Positions 47,964 to 61,179 of a stretch of 64,000 nucleotides of DNA are shown here, in pieces. Source of the DNA: Hysterangium stoloniferum (lineage: Eukaryota > Basidiomycota > Agaricomycetes > Hysterangiales > Hysterangiaceae); contig WHVD01000222.1 in NCBI GenBank assembly GCA_015178975.1, forward strand, positions 1 through 64,000. Direction: 5' to 3'. Position 1 is the stretch's first letter, and each line of letters begins with the position of its first letter. The position numbers and the translations under genes were made by a program. The notes beneath the pieces were generated by a model. The model had not been told where the DNA came from and ran no database searches. It saw only the letters and a program-made list of their open reading frames with translations.

Positions 47964-49445
47964 TCACGCCTCAAAATCCCCTGTCCCGCCACCCATCATC
48001 CAAGCCATTACCTTCTCCCTACTTGACATTTCCTCGCCGGGGGCCTTTTCGCGAGGTTTAGTAGGCGGTGTAAACGCACTGGGGGGTTGGATTTGGGTAG
48101 AGGAGGGAATATATGATTGAGCCTCTGACAAATCTGCTTGAGAGGTGGTCAGACTGGATGCTGTGGGGTGCGCATAGGTCGCTATAGCGTCAAGGATGAA
48201 GGCGAGACGGAGGGTATCGGAGGGGGATGTGAGATTTAGGCTGAGAAAAGGGGAGGATAAATTGGCTGGAGCGGGGGATGGAGGGAGAGGGAGCGAAAGG
48301 TGAGTCGAGTTCTATGGCGAGCACGTTATTAAGTTCTTAAAGGGGATGCATATAGCAACGACTCGCCTCGCCAGCCCAATCTACATGAACTCTCACAGTG
48401 TGTCTGTCAAATAAAATGCCAAATACTGGACCGCCTCCTCCAGCAGCTGTCCTTCCCAGTGCCGCCATGCAGGCCATGATGCCAAAGGCATATAATGCGT
48501 CCGATTCAGGCGTATCGCATTGGGCTGAAGTGACTTGGGAAGATGTACACAATGCGGCAACGGTGCGAATGGAACCCCAAGGGTGAATGGGCAATGTTTG
48601 TATAGTTTGGGACGTATTGGGAATAGGGGTTGTGATGGGTGAAGAGGGAATTTCCCAGTCACGGGGTCTACAGCATGTAAATGGGTCTGTGCATGATGAC
48701 AAGACACGAGACTCACTGTTCGAAACAGGCACCTACACAGCCCATAAGGAGAGGTCTATAGATTTCTCTCTCCCAGGTATCGTTAGAGCTGGGGCCAGGT
48801 TGGGATACGAGTAGAGAGGCTAGCTGTTGTGCTTGGAAGGCATGTGATACAAGAACTTGGGTTGGAGCTGAGCCTGGTGGGATAGGTGTGGAGGAAGTTG
48901 TTATAAATGTTGGGGAAAGAGACACAATCTCCGATAGGAATCGGTCTAGGGGAGGTGGGATTGGCTCCTGTGACTGTCGTGAAACATAGGGAACTTGACG
49001 CAAAAACAAGATTGGGTGAGACGTACTGTGGTAAACCGCTCGCTTGGTATAGACCAAGCATAGCTGAATACATTGAGGATCACCTGGGCGATCGGGTGAG
49101 ATGGCGCGCCAGTAATGAGGGACGCAAATTCTGAAAATGGAAGGATGGAGATGCGATGGTAGTTGGCCCAGGTGGACCAACATCCTTGCCAGTTTAGGAT
49201 GCTAGTAGTCGAGATGTAGTGTCAATTAGAGCATTTTAATTCATTTAAAAGCAGTGAATCGGTACATACTGTACTGCTGTGATACTCGGCTGTGTGTCAC
49301 CCTCGTTCTCGCTGTCTAGCTCCTCTACATTTGGGTCGTCACCACCAATGGTTGCATCGGCTTCTGAACTGACCACTGAGGCGAGGTCGTCGTTGAAGTT
49401 AGAGGTCATGGTAGTCATGGTGCAAGCACTGTCTGTCTCGTTCAT
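47964..49445 (-). CDS. Hypothetical basidiomycete protein
   Basis: Six-exon model ending at TGA 47964-47966. The N-terminus is acidic (DDLASVVSSEADATIGGDD, EELDSENEGD). A Trp-rich core follows, HILNWQGCWSTWANYHRI then PFSEFASLITGAPSHPIAQ and VFSYAWSIPSERF. Next are SQEPIPPPLDRFLSEIVSLS, YRPLLMGCVGACFEQPRDWE, DALYAFGIMACMAALGRTA and GPVFGILFDRHTVRVHVDWA. The C-terminal part is Pro/Ser/Thr-rich and ends VMAWMMGGGTGDFEA. Frame continuity across the fourth junction demands a GC-AG intron at 48312-48366 (gag|gcgagt). Order and borders are convincing, but I do not recognise the family. Confidence 0.75.
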
Positions 49446-50082
49446 GATTATTAAGTTTTAGCTGCTAATGACAACGCTGTGGCATGCTGACGGTTCTGCA
49501 GTGTGTTATTGTAGTTTGAACCACTGTGGCATCTTGTCGTTTATTCTCCATTATTTTCTGGTGGCTGCTCTTCGGCGCTCAAGACAATGGTATTATGACC
49601 CAGTTAAGGAATTTGGGCTTTCGCTTCAGACATTCGTGATCACTTGACCAGGGACAGGGCAGTTTAAAGGTACAATTAGATATATTGTGGACATATGATT
49701 GACAGCCAGCGCACTATGGCTTGCTCGATCAAGAAAGCTAAAAAAAAGTCATTTGAGGCTTAGCTGAAAATTTTGATCTGTTGCAGTGTGTATATGATAG
49801 ATATTAGCATGTCTACTCTAAATGCCAGTGGACAGATATTTGTCTACAGCACTTATGGTGATATATTTCAAACATTGTTATGAGGATATATTTAGTATCA
49901 CATTTGAAAAGGGGACATCGATCATAAAGCACATTTTAATGTGGCAGACACTGACTGACATGCAAGGTACTTCAAGAACTGATGTGACCTTTGCGTGACA
50001 GCTCTCCCACGGTCCATTTAAGAGACGTATTGACATTTTTCGACAAAACATACGTCTCTATTTTCTTCTCAGTACCACTACC
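49446..50082 (+). other. Divergent intergenic region
   Basis: About 640 bp between the divergent starts of the hypothetical gene and the GDP-mannose dehydratase gene. Should contain both promoters; no specific motif assigned. Confidence 0.5.
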
Positions 50083-51625
<1,543 letters not shown>

Positions 51626-51931
51626 CTTAGCTGGCATGTCTGGAGATTGCCTTCTAGCTTGTCACCCCGTGATGATGTTTTAAAACGGATGGCGAATCAA
51701 TCCTGCACATACACAGTGGACATTTTTGCTCCTTTTTCGTTTACCGACATACCAACTCAGTATGCTACACTCGCTTTATTAGATATTAAACAGTCTACCA
51801 TATATATCACAAAGCTGCTTGTATCTTACGGGTAATATACACCAGGAGTGACTTATTTCTACAACACTAACAAGCACAGAGGTCAATTAAGCCTAAATTC
51901 TAAATCTTCCAGGTATCCAGCATAGTCGTTT
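51626..51931 (+). other. Convergent spacer
   Basis: About 300 bp between the ends of GMD and the PFK-2 gene, presumably both 3' UTRs. No feature recognised. Confidence 0.5.
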
Positions 51932-54133
51932 TTATACAGGAGCTCCGTCCTCATCTACAATGGGCTTCCCCATCCTCGCATCAGACTTGACGCGATATTT
52001 CGTATCCTCTGCAAAATTTTCGTAAAAATTAGTTCCCTCGCCTGTAACTTCTTTTCCATCAAGGGTGATCCCGCGACGGCCAGGCCCGTCCCAGAAGTGG
52101 AATGCGCGTGAGTGGACACCATATGAAGCTGGAACAACCTGGGAGAGAACGTTAGAGAATAACAAAGGACGGAAAGGATGGACTTGCTTCAAGGAGGTCA
52201 CCACGAGCGATTTCGATGGCAGGAATTTCCGAGGCGGGAAGACCAATCAAGTAGGCCAGGAGACACCGTATGACAGAGGCGTGAGAGATAATTAGTAGAT
52301 CTTCTTGTTCACGTTCAAGTTCGATCAGGATGGGCTCCAGGCGGACTTGAATAAGCATTGGCGGTTTGGTAAATAAGTACCGATAGCGAATTTAGAACTC
52401 ACCACTAAGGTCATGATAACTCTCCGCTCTGGGTGCGCGGAAGACATATGGATCGCGGAGGAACCGTTCCCATTCTTCAGGGTATTTCTCGCGTGCCTCG
52501 TCAGGGTTAAGTCCGTCCCAGACACCAGGATTAATCTCTGACATTTGCGGTTTCTCAACCACTTTGACACGTGGAAGGAGCGGAGTCACAGCTGGGGTAC
52601 TAGGAGATGGCATAGGGACGGAGGTAGGAAGTGGAACAGAGGACGACGGGAGGGGTGCCATAGTCAACGGGGGACTGTTTGGGGTCGGTTTGATTGACGG
52701 GGAAGAGTTCGTGGATCCAGATGCGGTAGAGGTGGCACTGCTGCTGGGGGCGGAGAACGGCACGGCGCTGATACTCATGTTCGCCATGGAGGGCGCGAGA
52801 AAGGGCCACGCTGTGTGGTGTGCGCGGCGACGGGCAGAGGTCCATATCTACAGGGGGTTATGAGGGAAATGGTACAAGGAGGCGGGGACGTACAACAAGT
52901 CGGCGATCCTCGCTGCTTAGCCCGCGGGCCTCGAGTGTCTTGGCACGCCGTTCTAAGACAAACTCTTTAAGACGTTCGGCATATTCCCATCCAGCGGGAG
53001 AGAGATCAGAATCGGCTTTGTAAGAATGTTCGATGAGGGATTGGCCGGACTATAATGTGGTCACCACATAAGTTAAACGTCGAAACGCCAGCGATTCTGC
53101 TATGACAGAACATTACGCACACGTGCAAAGTATATAGTGCGGTATTTGTTGTGGATGTTCATGAGGAAAAAGACAATTCGCGACTGTACCATAGTAGGTG
53201 AGTTAAGGGACTATGAGCCGAAATATGTGCCCACCTGTAGATACCCTTGAATGTTCTAAAGTCAAATTGAGATTGTACGTGTGTATTCTAACGAAAAAGG
53301 GAGATGCTGACGTTGACCATGATCTTTTCCCCCACCTAATATCGACATGAATGTGATAACAGCCACTGAGCAAGAAGTGCACTCACGTTAATTATACGGA
53401 TGAAGGGCCAATTAGTCTCAGCCACTGGCTCATAATGCTTTTCATGATCTTTAATTCGAGACCAGTAATCTCGTACAGCTTGCTCAGGGTCGACGTCCTT
53501 GTACTGTATACAGATGAGCGAGATCGTGTATCAATCGCAGGGTGACCTACGTCTGGTGAAGAGATCTTAACACTACGGATATTGGCTTCGACAATCTCAT
53601 CATTCGTCAAGGATGATTCTACAGAACTTATAAGTCAGTGCGATGTGATGCGATACTAACCATAGCTACCTAGGAAAATAACATGTATGCCTTTCTTGTC
53701 GAATTTTTCGCCTAGCTCTTGTCTGGCCTCAACAGTTCCATTATTGGCGTCGTATATAACAACCTGACCGCCTGCCTCGAAAAAGTCCCAGATCAGGGCC
53801 TCGCATCCTACCCTAACGTTAAGCCTGAGGGCTTCGGTTTCAGGGCTTTTCTCGCCAAGGGTGAAGTAATCCTTCGGTAAATTCTGCGCTCCACCGAGGA
53901 TCTTGCGCCTGTAGTCTCCAAGACTGATAACTTGTGTCTTTACGCCCATCCATCGAAGATACCGCTCGAGGGCACGGGAAATGTGTGTTTTACCTCGTGC
54001 GGGGAGACCAACGGTGACAACAATAATCTTTCCAGCATGAAAGAGTAGTCCGGAAGCTGTGAGTAAGGTATATTAGTTTTAACTTTGGAAATATTTACTT
54101 TAATTTACCTGTGGTGTATAAAGGTGCGACCAT
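51932..54133 (-). CDS. PFK26: 6-phosphofructo-2-kinase / fructose-2,6-bisphosphatase-like, phosphatase His replaced
   Basis: Controls fructose-2,6-bisphosphate, the glycolysis/gluconeogenesis switch. Starts MVAPLYTT at 54133. The kinase domain has Walker A KIIVVTVGLPARGKTHISR, SLGDYRRKILG, VVIYDANNGT, IHVIFLGS and NDEIVEANIRSVK. The C-terminal phosphatase-like domain has the landmark LSPAGWEYAERL, IWTSARRRAHHTAWPF, SEINPGVWDGL, ISHASVIRCLLAYLIG and LLEVVPASYGVH. The catalytic LxRHGE/QS motif reads R-S-G-Q-S across the intron 53050-53120, so the phosphohistidine-forming His is Ser, as in yeast Pfk26. A Ser/Thr/Pro-rich insert (about 52595-52790) splits the phosphatase domain. One GC-AG intron (52139-52187, gcaagt) is needed. 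Likely a dedicated kinase. Confidence 0.92.
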
Positions 54134-54341
54134 TGTGAGAAGGACCTTACGTAATCCAACGATGATAGCAAGTACAAAGGTGATGCTAGTTTAATTATTT
54201 AATACGTCATTTTCTTAGAACTTTGGGCACAATGTGTATTTATATGATATGAAAAGCTCTCAAATTGACTACTGACTGAGCTCGCCTCTTCTCTTAGGTA
54301 GAATAGGCCCCGCAACAGTAACAGTAACTGCGACCCACAGA

Positions 54342-55318
<977 letters not shown>

Positions 55319-55830
55319 TGTTAGGATCCTATCATTCTGGACCCCCATAACTTGGTTTTACCCTTGTAACCCTCTGGTACCCTGTTATCAGTATCCCTGA
55401 CCATGGTGTCACTGCCTGCCACACCCTGACACATGTTTCTATGTACATTATCTTTTTAGTCATTCTGTCCTGTCTCCATCCTGACACTCCCATCACCCAT
55501 TTGATATATATGTTTTATCTGCCATCTCACAACTATTAGAATACTTGTGTTTCATCACATTTAGTCTTAGTTTGATCTTTTTTCCTTTCCCCACTTTCTT
55601 GATTGGCCTTCTGATCATTTGTTATACTATTGTATAAAAAACCCTATCATGTATGCTATAGTTCTTCAGTTTGAATATTGACTTAGATTACCCCTTTTGT
55701 GTTTAAGCTCCTTTGCTTGCTCCTAATACTCTTGAAGTCATCATCAGCCAGCTGTAACTCTTATCCTCAAGACCCTAGCATTTTGGCCTTCCTGTTAGGA
55801 TTCTATCATTTCAGACCCCTGCAACTTGGT
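55319..55830 (+). repeat. Pair of 38-bp direct repeats, LTR-like fragment
   Basis: tgttaggatcctatcattct... at 55319-55356 recurs as tgttaggattctatcatttc... at 55793-55830, 474 bp apart, both ending caacttggt or taacttggt. The TGTTAG start resembles the 5' end of many fungal LTRs. The second copy is cut off by the Ty3-type LTR beginning at 55830, so an older LTR element was probably the insertion target. Confidence 0.55.
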
Positions 55831-56457
55831 GTGAGAGGTATGGCGAAATACACTCAGGAAATATAGTCGGATGAGCTCTTACTATATCTCCTTTATTATT
55901 TCTATTTTCTCTCTTCTATTATACCTATAATTAGTTCGACGACCTATGTATACGGTACATCGACTCTTGTGGGCGCACACGCAGACTTATGTATTCTAGC
56001 GCCCATAGTTTAGAACTCAGACACTTTTTACACTGCAACCACGACTTACCCAGACACCCGTTAGTGTCCTGTAAGTTGTGATTGGTGTATTGTCTCGACT
56101 GTCACAGATGGGCTTTAGCTACTCATTCAAACTGAGTTTCGAACTGTATCAGTCGAAACTCAATCCTTATCTCAACTCGCATGGACTACATCCACGCTAC
56201 TCTATTATTCGACTCTCTAGCTACTCTACTTGCATTTGAGCAGTTGTCCAGAATCGCACTTAACCAGTCGATTCTACTTATCCGTTCTAGCTATCTACCT
56301 TACTCTAGATAGCTACTTCTCTCTACTATATTGAACTAAGTAGTCAATACGCGTTCGGTCCGTATTAGACTTAGACAGTCAATACATCGTGGTATCGTAC
56401 TTCAACGGTCAATATTCTTCATATATAGAACGGTTAGAACTTCTACCACTCTTCACA
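55830..56457 (+). repeat. 5' LTR of a plus-strand Ty3-like element
   Basis: Begins TGTGAGAGGTATGG and ends CACTCTTCACA, i.e. TG...CA. It is matched by an inverted copy at 60517-61154 that begins (reverse strand) TGTGAAGGGTATG and ends CCACTCTTCACA. Shared internal stretches include agcgcccatag/ctatgggcgct, actttttac and ttct(t)c(a/g)tatatag. The sequence just after the end, tggtgatctgggccag, sits where a tRNA primer-binding site is expected. Confidence 0.75.
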
Positions 56458-56532
56458 GTGGTGATCTGGGCCAGACCGATCTTTCCCTACGAGGAAAAAC
56501 ATTTATTCAACTATCAAATTCTAAGCACGTAA

Positions 56533-59358
56533 ATGACCACTGGCAAGAACCAAACGCCGAGATCCTCTGTGACCCCGAGTAGTTCAAAACCTCGTCAAAG
56601 ACCTGCAAGTCTGGAACCACCCCGTAACGTCACCATGAGGAAGTCTTCGTTGACTTTTCAAAAACCAGCTCCTCCCGGAAGTCCCGTCGAAGCAGTAGCT
56701 GGACCGTCAATGGATGCCTTTCCAAGTCCACAAGAAGAACATCCGTCAACTGAGCAGTTGAACGTCCCCGGAGCTAAGGTTGAAATTACCTGTGCTTCTG
56801 AACCCGTTCTCTCGTTCCCGCCTAAACAGGTCATCCTTAAGCAATTCTTTAGGGGTCATATGATTTACGCCCAGCCCATCGACTTACAATGGGATGCGTA
56901 CTACGCCGACCGAATTTCTATGGATCAGGTTACTCCCTTTGTGGAGGAGTACAATACGGACTACCCCCTCTTACCGGTGACTGTAGCAGTCTGGTTAGGT
57001 CATTATCAGGTTATTTTATCGGCGCAGGATCTATTCTTACGACCTGGAACCCTTGAGGACTTGACTCGCTCGATTTCTGAATGGTCGAGTGAAGTTACTT
57101 CTGTTATGGAAGGAGGGAGGACGGTTCTTAAACAAGAGGTGTTCTCTTCATTCCTCGACGCGCTCCGCACACACGATGACGTGTCACAAATCCTTCATGT
57201 CCTACTCGGTGGGGATCACATCATCCCCAAAGTTGACTACCAGTATATTTACATTTGGATGCTGGAGGAGTCTCTTAACGGGATTACTCGGAATTCTTCA
57301 TTTACGTATTTCACTTTAAGGGGTTGGTTGAGGCGAAATCAGAGAAGACTCAATAAGATGGTTTTGGAAGTGCTTTACCCTTATGGTGATTCCATCCAGG
57401 TACCCGATTCGCCCATCTCCACAACAAGTTCGTTTGTTCGTACCCTGAATGGATCTCCCGACACTCGTTTCCTTCATTCGCTCAATCGTCCCATTATTTT
57501 GCAAGACTTCCCGTCTGACATGAGAATGCAGGTGGTGGAACGTCTTCAGGAAAAAGGAATGGAAATATGCATCCCCCTCTATCAGCCTCAACCTCGTCGA
57601 CCTTTGAATACGGTCGAAATCGAGAGAGGGATCGCGACGGAACCTAGCCCTACTCCCCAACAGGAAAGTCACTGCTCTCGCGTCGCGTTCGAACGAATCC
57701 CTGGCAATACGAACATGGGTGATGAACCAACTACGACTAGATATCGATCAGTCGCCAACAGGGGTCGACCGTCTTTCTCCACTGCATTCACCGAGGGTAT
57801 AGCTGGTCAGGTTGCTGGTCGAGGATCGCTGAATCCAGTCGATCCTCGCCATTCCCTGCCGATCTCCTCCAATCCTTTTTTGCCATCAGGGGGACCTCCT
57901 AGTAATTAATCTGGGAGTTCTAGTACCTCAAGCTATGGAGGGAATTCGGGATGTGGGGGGTGTCATGGTAGAGTACCTAACTCTCCCTTTCGAACTCCGA
58001 TGCAGCCTCAAGCCAGCGCGCCTATCGATGACTTACCTAAGGATAAAAGGATCGCTCTTAACACCAACGACATCAAGATCAAATGGTCAGACCTTCCCGA
58101 ATACGATGGGACTCAATCCAAGGCATTGGATTACATCATGGATATTATGAGCCTCTCGGAGATCTCTGACTCCATGAGTACATTGTTGGGAGTCACTCTG
58201 CCAAGACGACTCACCGGTGGTGCTAAGATCTGGTGGAGCACCCTAGACCGTGAACATCGCACTGAATTTAGTCGATCTCACGGATCGTTTCTTTGGGGCA
58301 TCGTAGAAGGACTACTCAGAACTCGTTGGCGTGAATCCTTGGCTCTAGAATGGGAAGCCATGAAATTTTGACAGGCCGGTCACAACCATGAGACACCCGT
58401 TCATTACATTCAGCGAAGGGTTAAGCTCTATCAATTCTTGTACGGGTTCCACCAAAACCAGAAGGACGAAATGCACAGACTTATCCTGACACTACCCATG
58501 GAATGGCTTTATCTTCTACAGGGACAACCTATCGACAACATCATGAGCCTACAGACTTACGCGAACAATTTACAAGAGGCTCTGATTAACGCTTGGGTTC
58601 AAACACATCGAGAACATTATCGGTTTCAGAAACCCAGAGTCATGATCGCCGAGCAAGATGAGTCGGATCCCTGGCATGAGGAGGAGCACTCTGGAAAAAT
58701 CGACTCCACTAATTGAGGCCACATCCTCCTCGGCGAACTCGAGGATAAAACCGTCCCTAGGAGATCGAACGCTATGTAGGGTAAGAAACACGGCAAGTTC
58801 TTTTTTGAACGAAGTGACAAGAAAAGCATCGCCAAGCCTCCGAAGGAGTGTTGGATTTGTGGGAGCTTAGAGCATTTCAAGATCGACTGCCCCCATGCGG
58901 GCAGGATGTCGCACTATGTCTCTATTAACAAGTGCTCCGCGCAGAACCCAATGGAGGAGGCGGAGGATCAAAGGGCTTATGAAACGGTTTATGGATTAAG
59001 TGTACAGGGACAAGTACATAACATTGATGAGGAATCAATTTTCATTTCTGTCTACCTTCCTCAGCCAGAGGACAACATCATTTCAGACGTGAAAGCATCC
59101 TCAAATGAGAATGAGACATCACAAGTTTATGTTTCTATATCAGACCATGATTTTCTCAAGAAAGGAGACTGGCTAGACGCTCATCATCAGAACCGTGAAG
59201 GTCTGACTGAGACGAGAGTTTTATCACGACCTGAACCTCCCACCATTGAGGAAATCGTCAATGAGGACGCATTTGGTAGAAATGGGAAAATACAATATCT
59301 ATATGTGACAGACTGTTATAAGACCCAGGTTTGCCATCAGTTATATAAACTGTTATAA
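56533..59358 (+). pseudogene. Gag of the plus-strand retroelement, four nonsense codons
   Basis: A single frame runs from the Met 75 bp after the LTR to 59358, interrupted by TAA (57907-57909), TGA (58369-58371), TGA (58714-58716) and TAG (58777-58779). The first 458 codons are a Pro/Ser-rich then globular region without recognised family. After 58000 the retrotransposon Gag-like core appears (LPEYDGTQSKALDYIMDI, RRLTGGAKIWWSTL, VKLYQFLYGFHQNQKDEMHR). A CCHC zinc knuckle (CWICGSLEHFKIDC) lies at 58849-58890. Each stop can be explained by one C-to-T change. Not functional as a single protein unless stops are read through. Confidence 0.75.
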
Positions 59359-59425
59359 GAGCACAAGTTGGCAACATAAGTCCTTATATATGTATATATA
59401 ATCCATCATATAATACTAGACTATA

Positions 59426-59500
59426 GGTCCAGTAGCTCAGTGGTTAAGAGCACCTGCATATAAAGCCAGGAGGTCCTTGGTTCAATCCCAGGCTGGGTCA
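59426..59500 (+). tRNA. tRNA-like sequence, possibly a tRNA pseudogene or SINE head
   Basis: Acceptor stem GGTCCAG pairs with CTGGGTC plus discriminator A; D stem GCTC/GAGC; T arm CTTGG-TTCAATC-CCAGG. Box A (TAGCTCAGTGG) and box B (GGTTCAATCCC) match RNA polymerase III internal promoters, and a TTTT run follows 4 bases after the end. The anticodon arm is odd: CCTGC-ATATAAA-GCCAGG has one extra base or a mismatch, giving ATA or ambiguous anticodon. It lies between Gag and protease of the dead retroelement, so it was probably inserted there. Confidence 0.5.
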
Positions 59501-59510
59501 ATTCTTTTCT

Positions 59511-60521
59511 ATGCCTTTAACAGCATTTGCAAACCGATCTAAGGAAATAAGTCAAACCTACGTTATAGAAGACCCCTCTGAGTCAGAGGGATCGGAGGAG
59601 GAGAGCTTCCCCTTCGACCCAGGGCAATTACCCGACTTAATTCCTTGCGATGAGTCAGACTCTGAAGCGGACGACTCTATTTCGAACGCTCCTAAAGTAC
59701 CTAACGGTAGACGTATCCGGAGGGACATCAGACTGGCTGCAAGAAAAGAAAGCAAAAGACCTAGAATTCAATACCCCCGATCTAGTCGACTTATGAAAGA
59801 GGATTCGACTATTATCTATCGCAGAAGGGACCCTCCAGGTGGATATTCCAGTATTGGGATTTCAGCATTACATGTCTACGGATGCGTAGGGAATTCAGAA
59901 GCCTCAAATCCTATTAAAATCAGGCTGGACGCCGGAGCTGACCTCTCCTTAATCTCGGAGGATTTCTATAAGGAACTAGAAGACCGCCCTAAACTCAAGC
60001 AGGGACTCAAGCTGCGCCTCGTACAACTTACCGGTAATGCCAAAGTATTAGGATACGTCAACGTCCCCATTTATCTTGAGGATGACACCGGTATACTCCT
60101 CAAATTTACCGCCGAGACGTACATTGTCTGAGGTATGACCGTCCCGATCCTTCTCAGAGAAGACTTTCACGTGAACTATGAGATCGGGACACTGCGAGAC
60201 CAACCGCTGGGTTCCAGATTGATTTTGCCTGGGAGAGCAGGATCTATTCCAGCCAGTTCTTCCAAGGAGCCGCAGCCTTTAACCTTTTTGATTAGCAAGA
60301 TCCCCTTTGAGGAATTAGCCAATGACTCGTCTGAATTGACTTCCAAACCAGACAAAGGAGTGCATACTGAAAGAGTTGCACGGGCCTCACAAGATTGTAC
60401 TATAGAACCGGAATCAGCTCGATTAGTACCAATCTTTGTAGGAGATCTTATTGGTGACCAATGGATAGTCGAGGGAGTTGTCTTGCAGAATGATGATGGG
60501 AGTATACTAGCTGCTCTGTGA
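59511..60521 (+). pseudogene. Aspartic protease region of the retroelement, interrupted
   Basis: A frame opening near 59511 has an acidic linker (SESEGSEEESFPFDPGQLPD) and a retroviral-type aspartic protease: IKIRLDAGADLSLISEDFY carries D-A-G where D-T/S-G is usual, followed by LKLRLVQLTGNAKVLGYVNV and ILLREDF. A TGA at 60129-60131 interrupts it; the frame continues to 60521, where it runs into the LTR border. Broken and truncated. Confidence 0.7.
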
Positions 60522-61154
60522 AGAGTGGTGGATTCTGACCGCTCTATATACGAAGAATAGTGTTTATTCAACTACTATTAGAGAGTATTGACCGTCAGTA
60601 CAATACTATAGACTACTAGACTGTTAGTACTAGTATAAGAACGCACTGCACGCCTCAAGAGCAACTGTATAGTTGCTCGTGACGGCTTAGAGCAGTAAGA
60701 TAACGAGTTGACCTTTTACGGTACAACTAGTAGCTAGAAATAAGAAAGATACTCAGCTAACGACTGAGTGTCTAGGATAGAGTATTAGTAGCGTGAGTCG
60801 ACTACGGTGTCGATGAGCGCAAAGTCTTGAAAGCGGAACTCGACCTTAGCGGTTCGAGTTCAAAAGGCTATTAGTAGACTAGAGAATGCTACCTTTATGG
60901 TAGCTGAGATACTACCCTTGACACCTCTCGTTATTCGACGTCTGAGTCGTTACGAAGTGGTGTCTGCAGGGTAAAAAGTTGTCTGCCTTTAGCGCTGAGA
61001 GCGCCCATAGATATACACAAGACTTCGAACTAAGAAATACGGGTATGCTCGAAGATCTAGAGAGTTAGGGAAAAAGAGTAAGAACTAAATAATATAATAC
61101 TATAATATATGTATTATTCCACAGTCCAATCATGATATATGCATACCCTTCACA
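60517..61154 (-). repeat. 3' LTR of a minus-strand Ty3/gypsy element
   Basis: On the minus strand it starts TGTGAAGGGTATG at 61154 and ends CTCTTCACA at 60517, 638 bp. It is preceded on that strand by the purine-rich cgaactggggggcac, a good polypurine tract for plus-strand priming. It is related to, but clearly diverged from, the LTR at 55830-56457. Confidence 0.75.
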
Positions 61155-61179
61155 GTGCCCCCCAGTTCGAAGAGATGTG

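Larger units (their letters stand above)
55830..60516 (+). mobile_element. Truncated Ty3/gypsy-like retrotransposon (LTR-Gag-protease)
   Basis: Contains 5' LTR, a Gag region with zinc knuckle and an aspartic-protease region, but stops exactly where the inverted LTR of another element begins. No reverse transcriptase, RNase H or integrase follow on this strand. Gag and protease carry several in-frame stops, so it is defective. Confidence 0.75.

Noticed and set aside
60517..61154. A single element with terminal inverted repeats of about 630 bp (DIRS-like or DNA transposon)
   Set aside because: The right repeat is preceded on the minus strand by a polypurine tract and by a Ty3 integrase-chromodomain upstream, and both repeats have TG...CA ends, so they are LTRs of two oppositely oriented elements.
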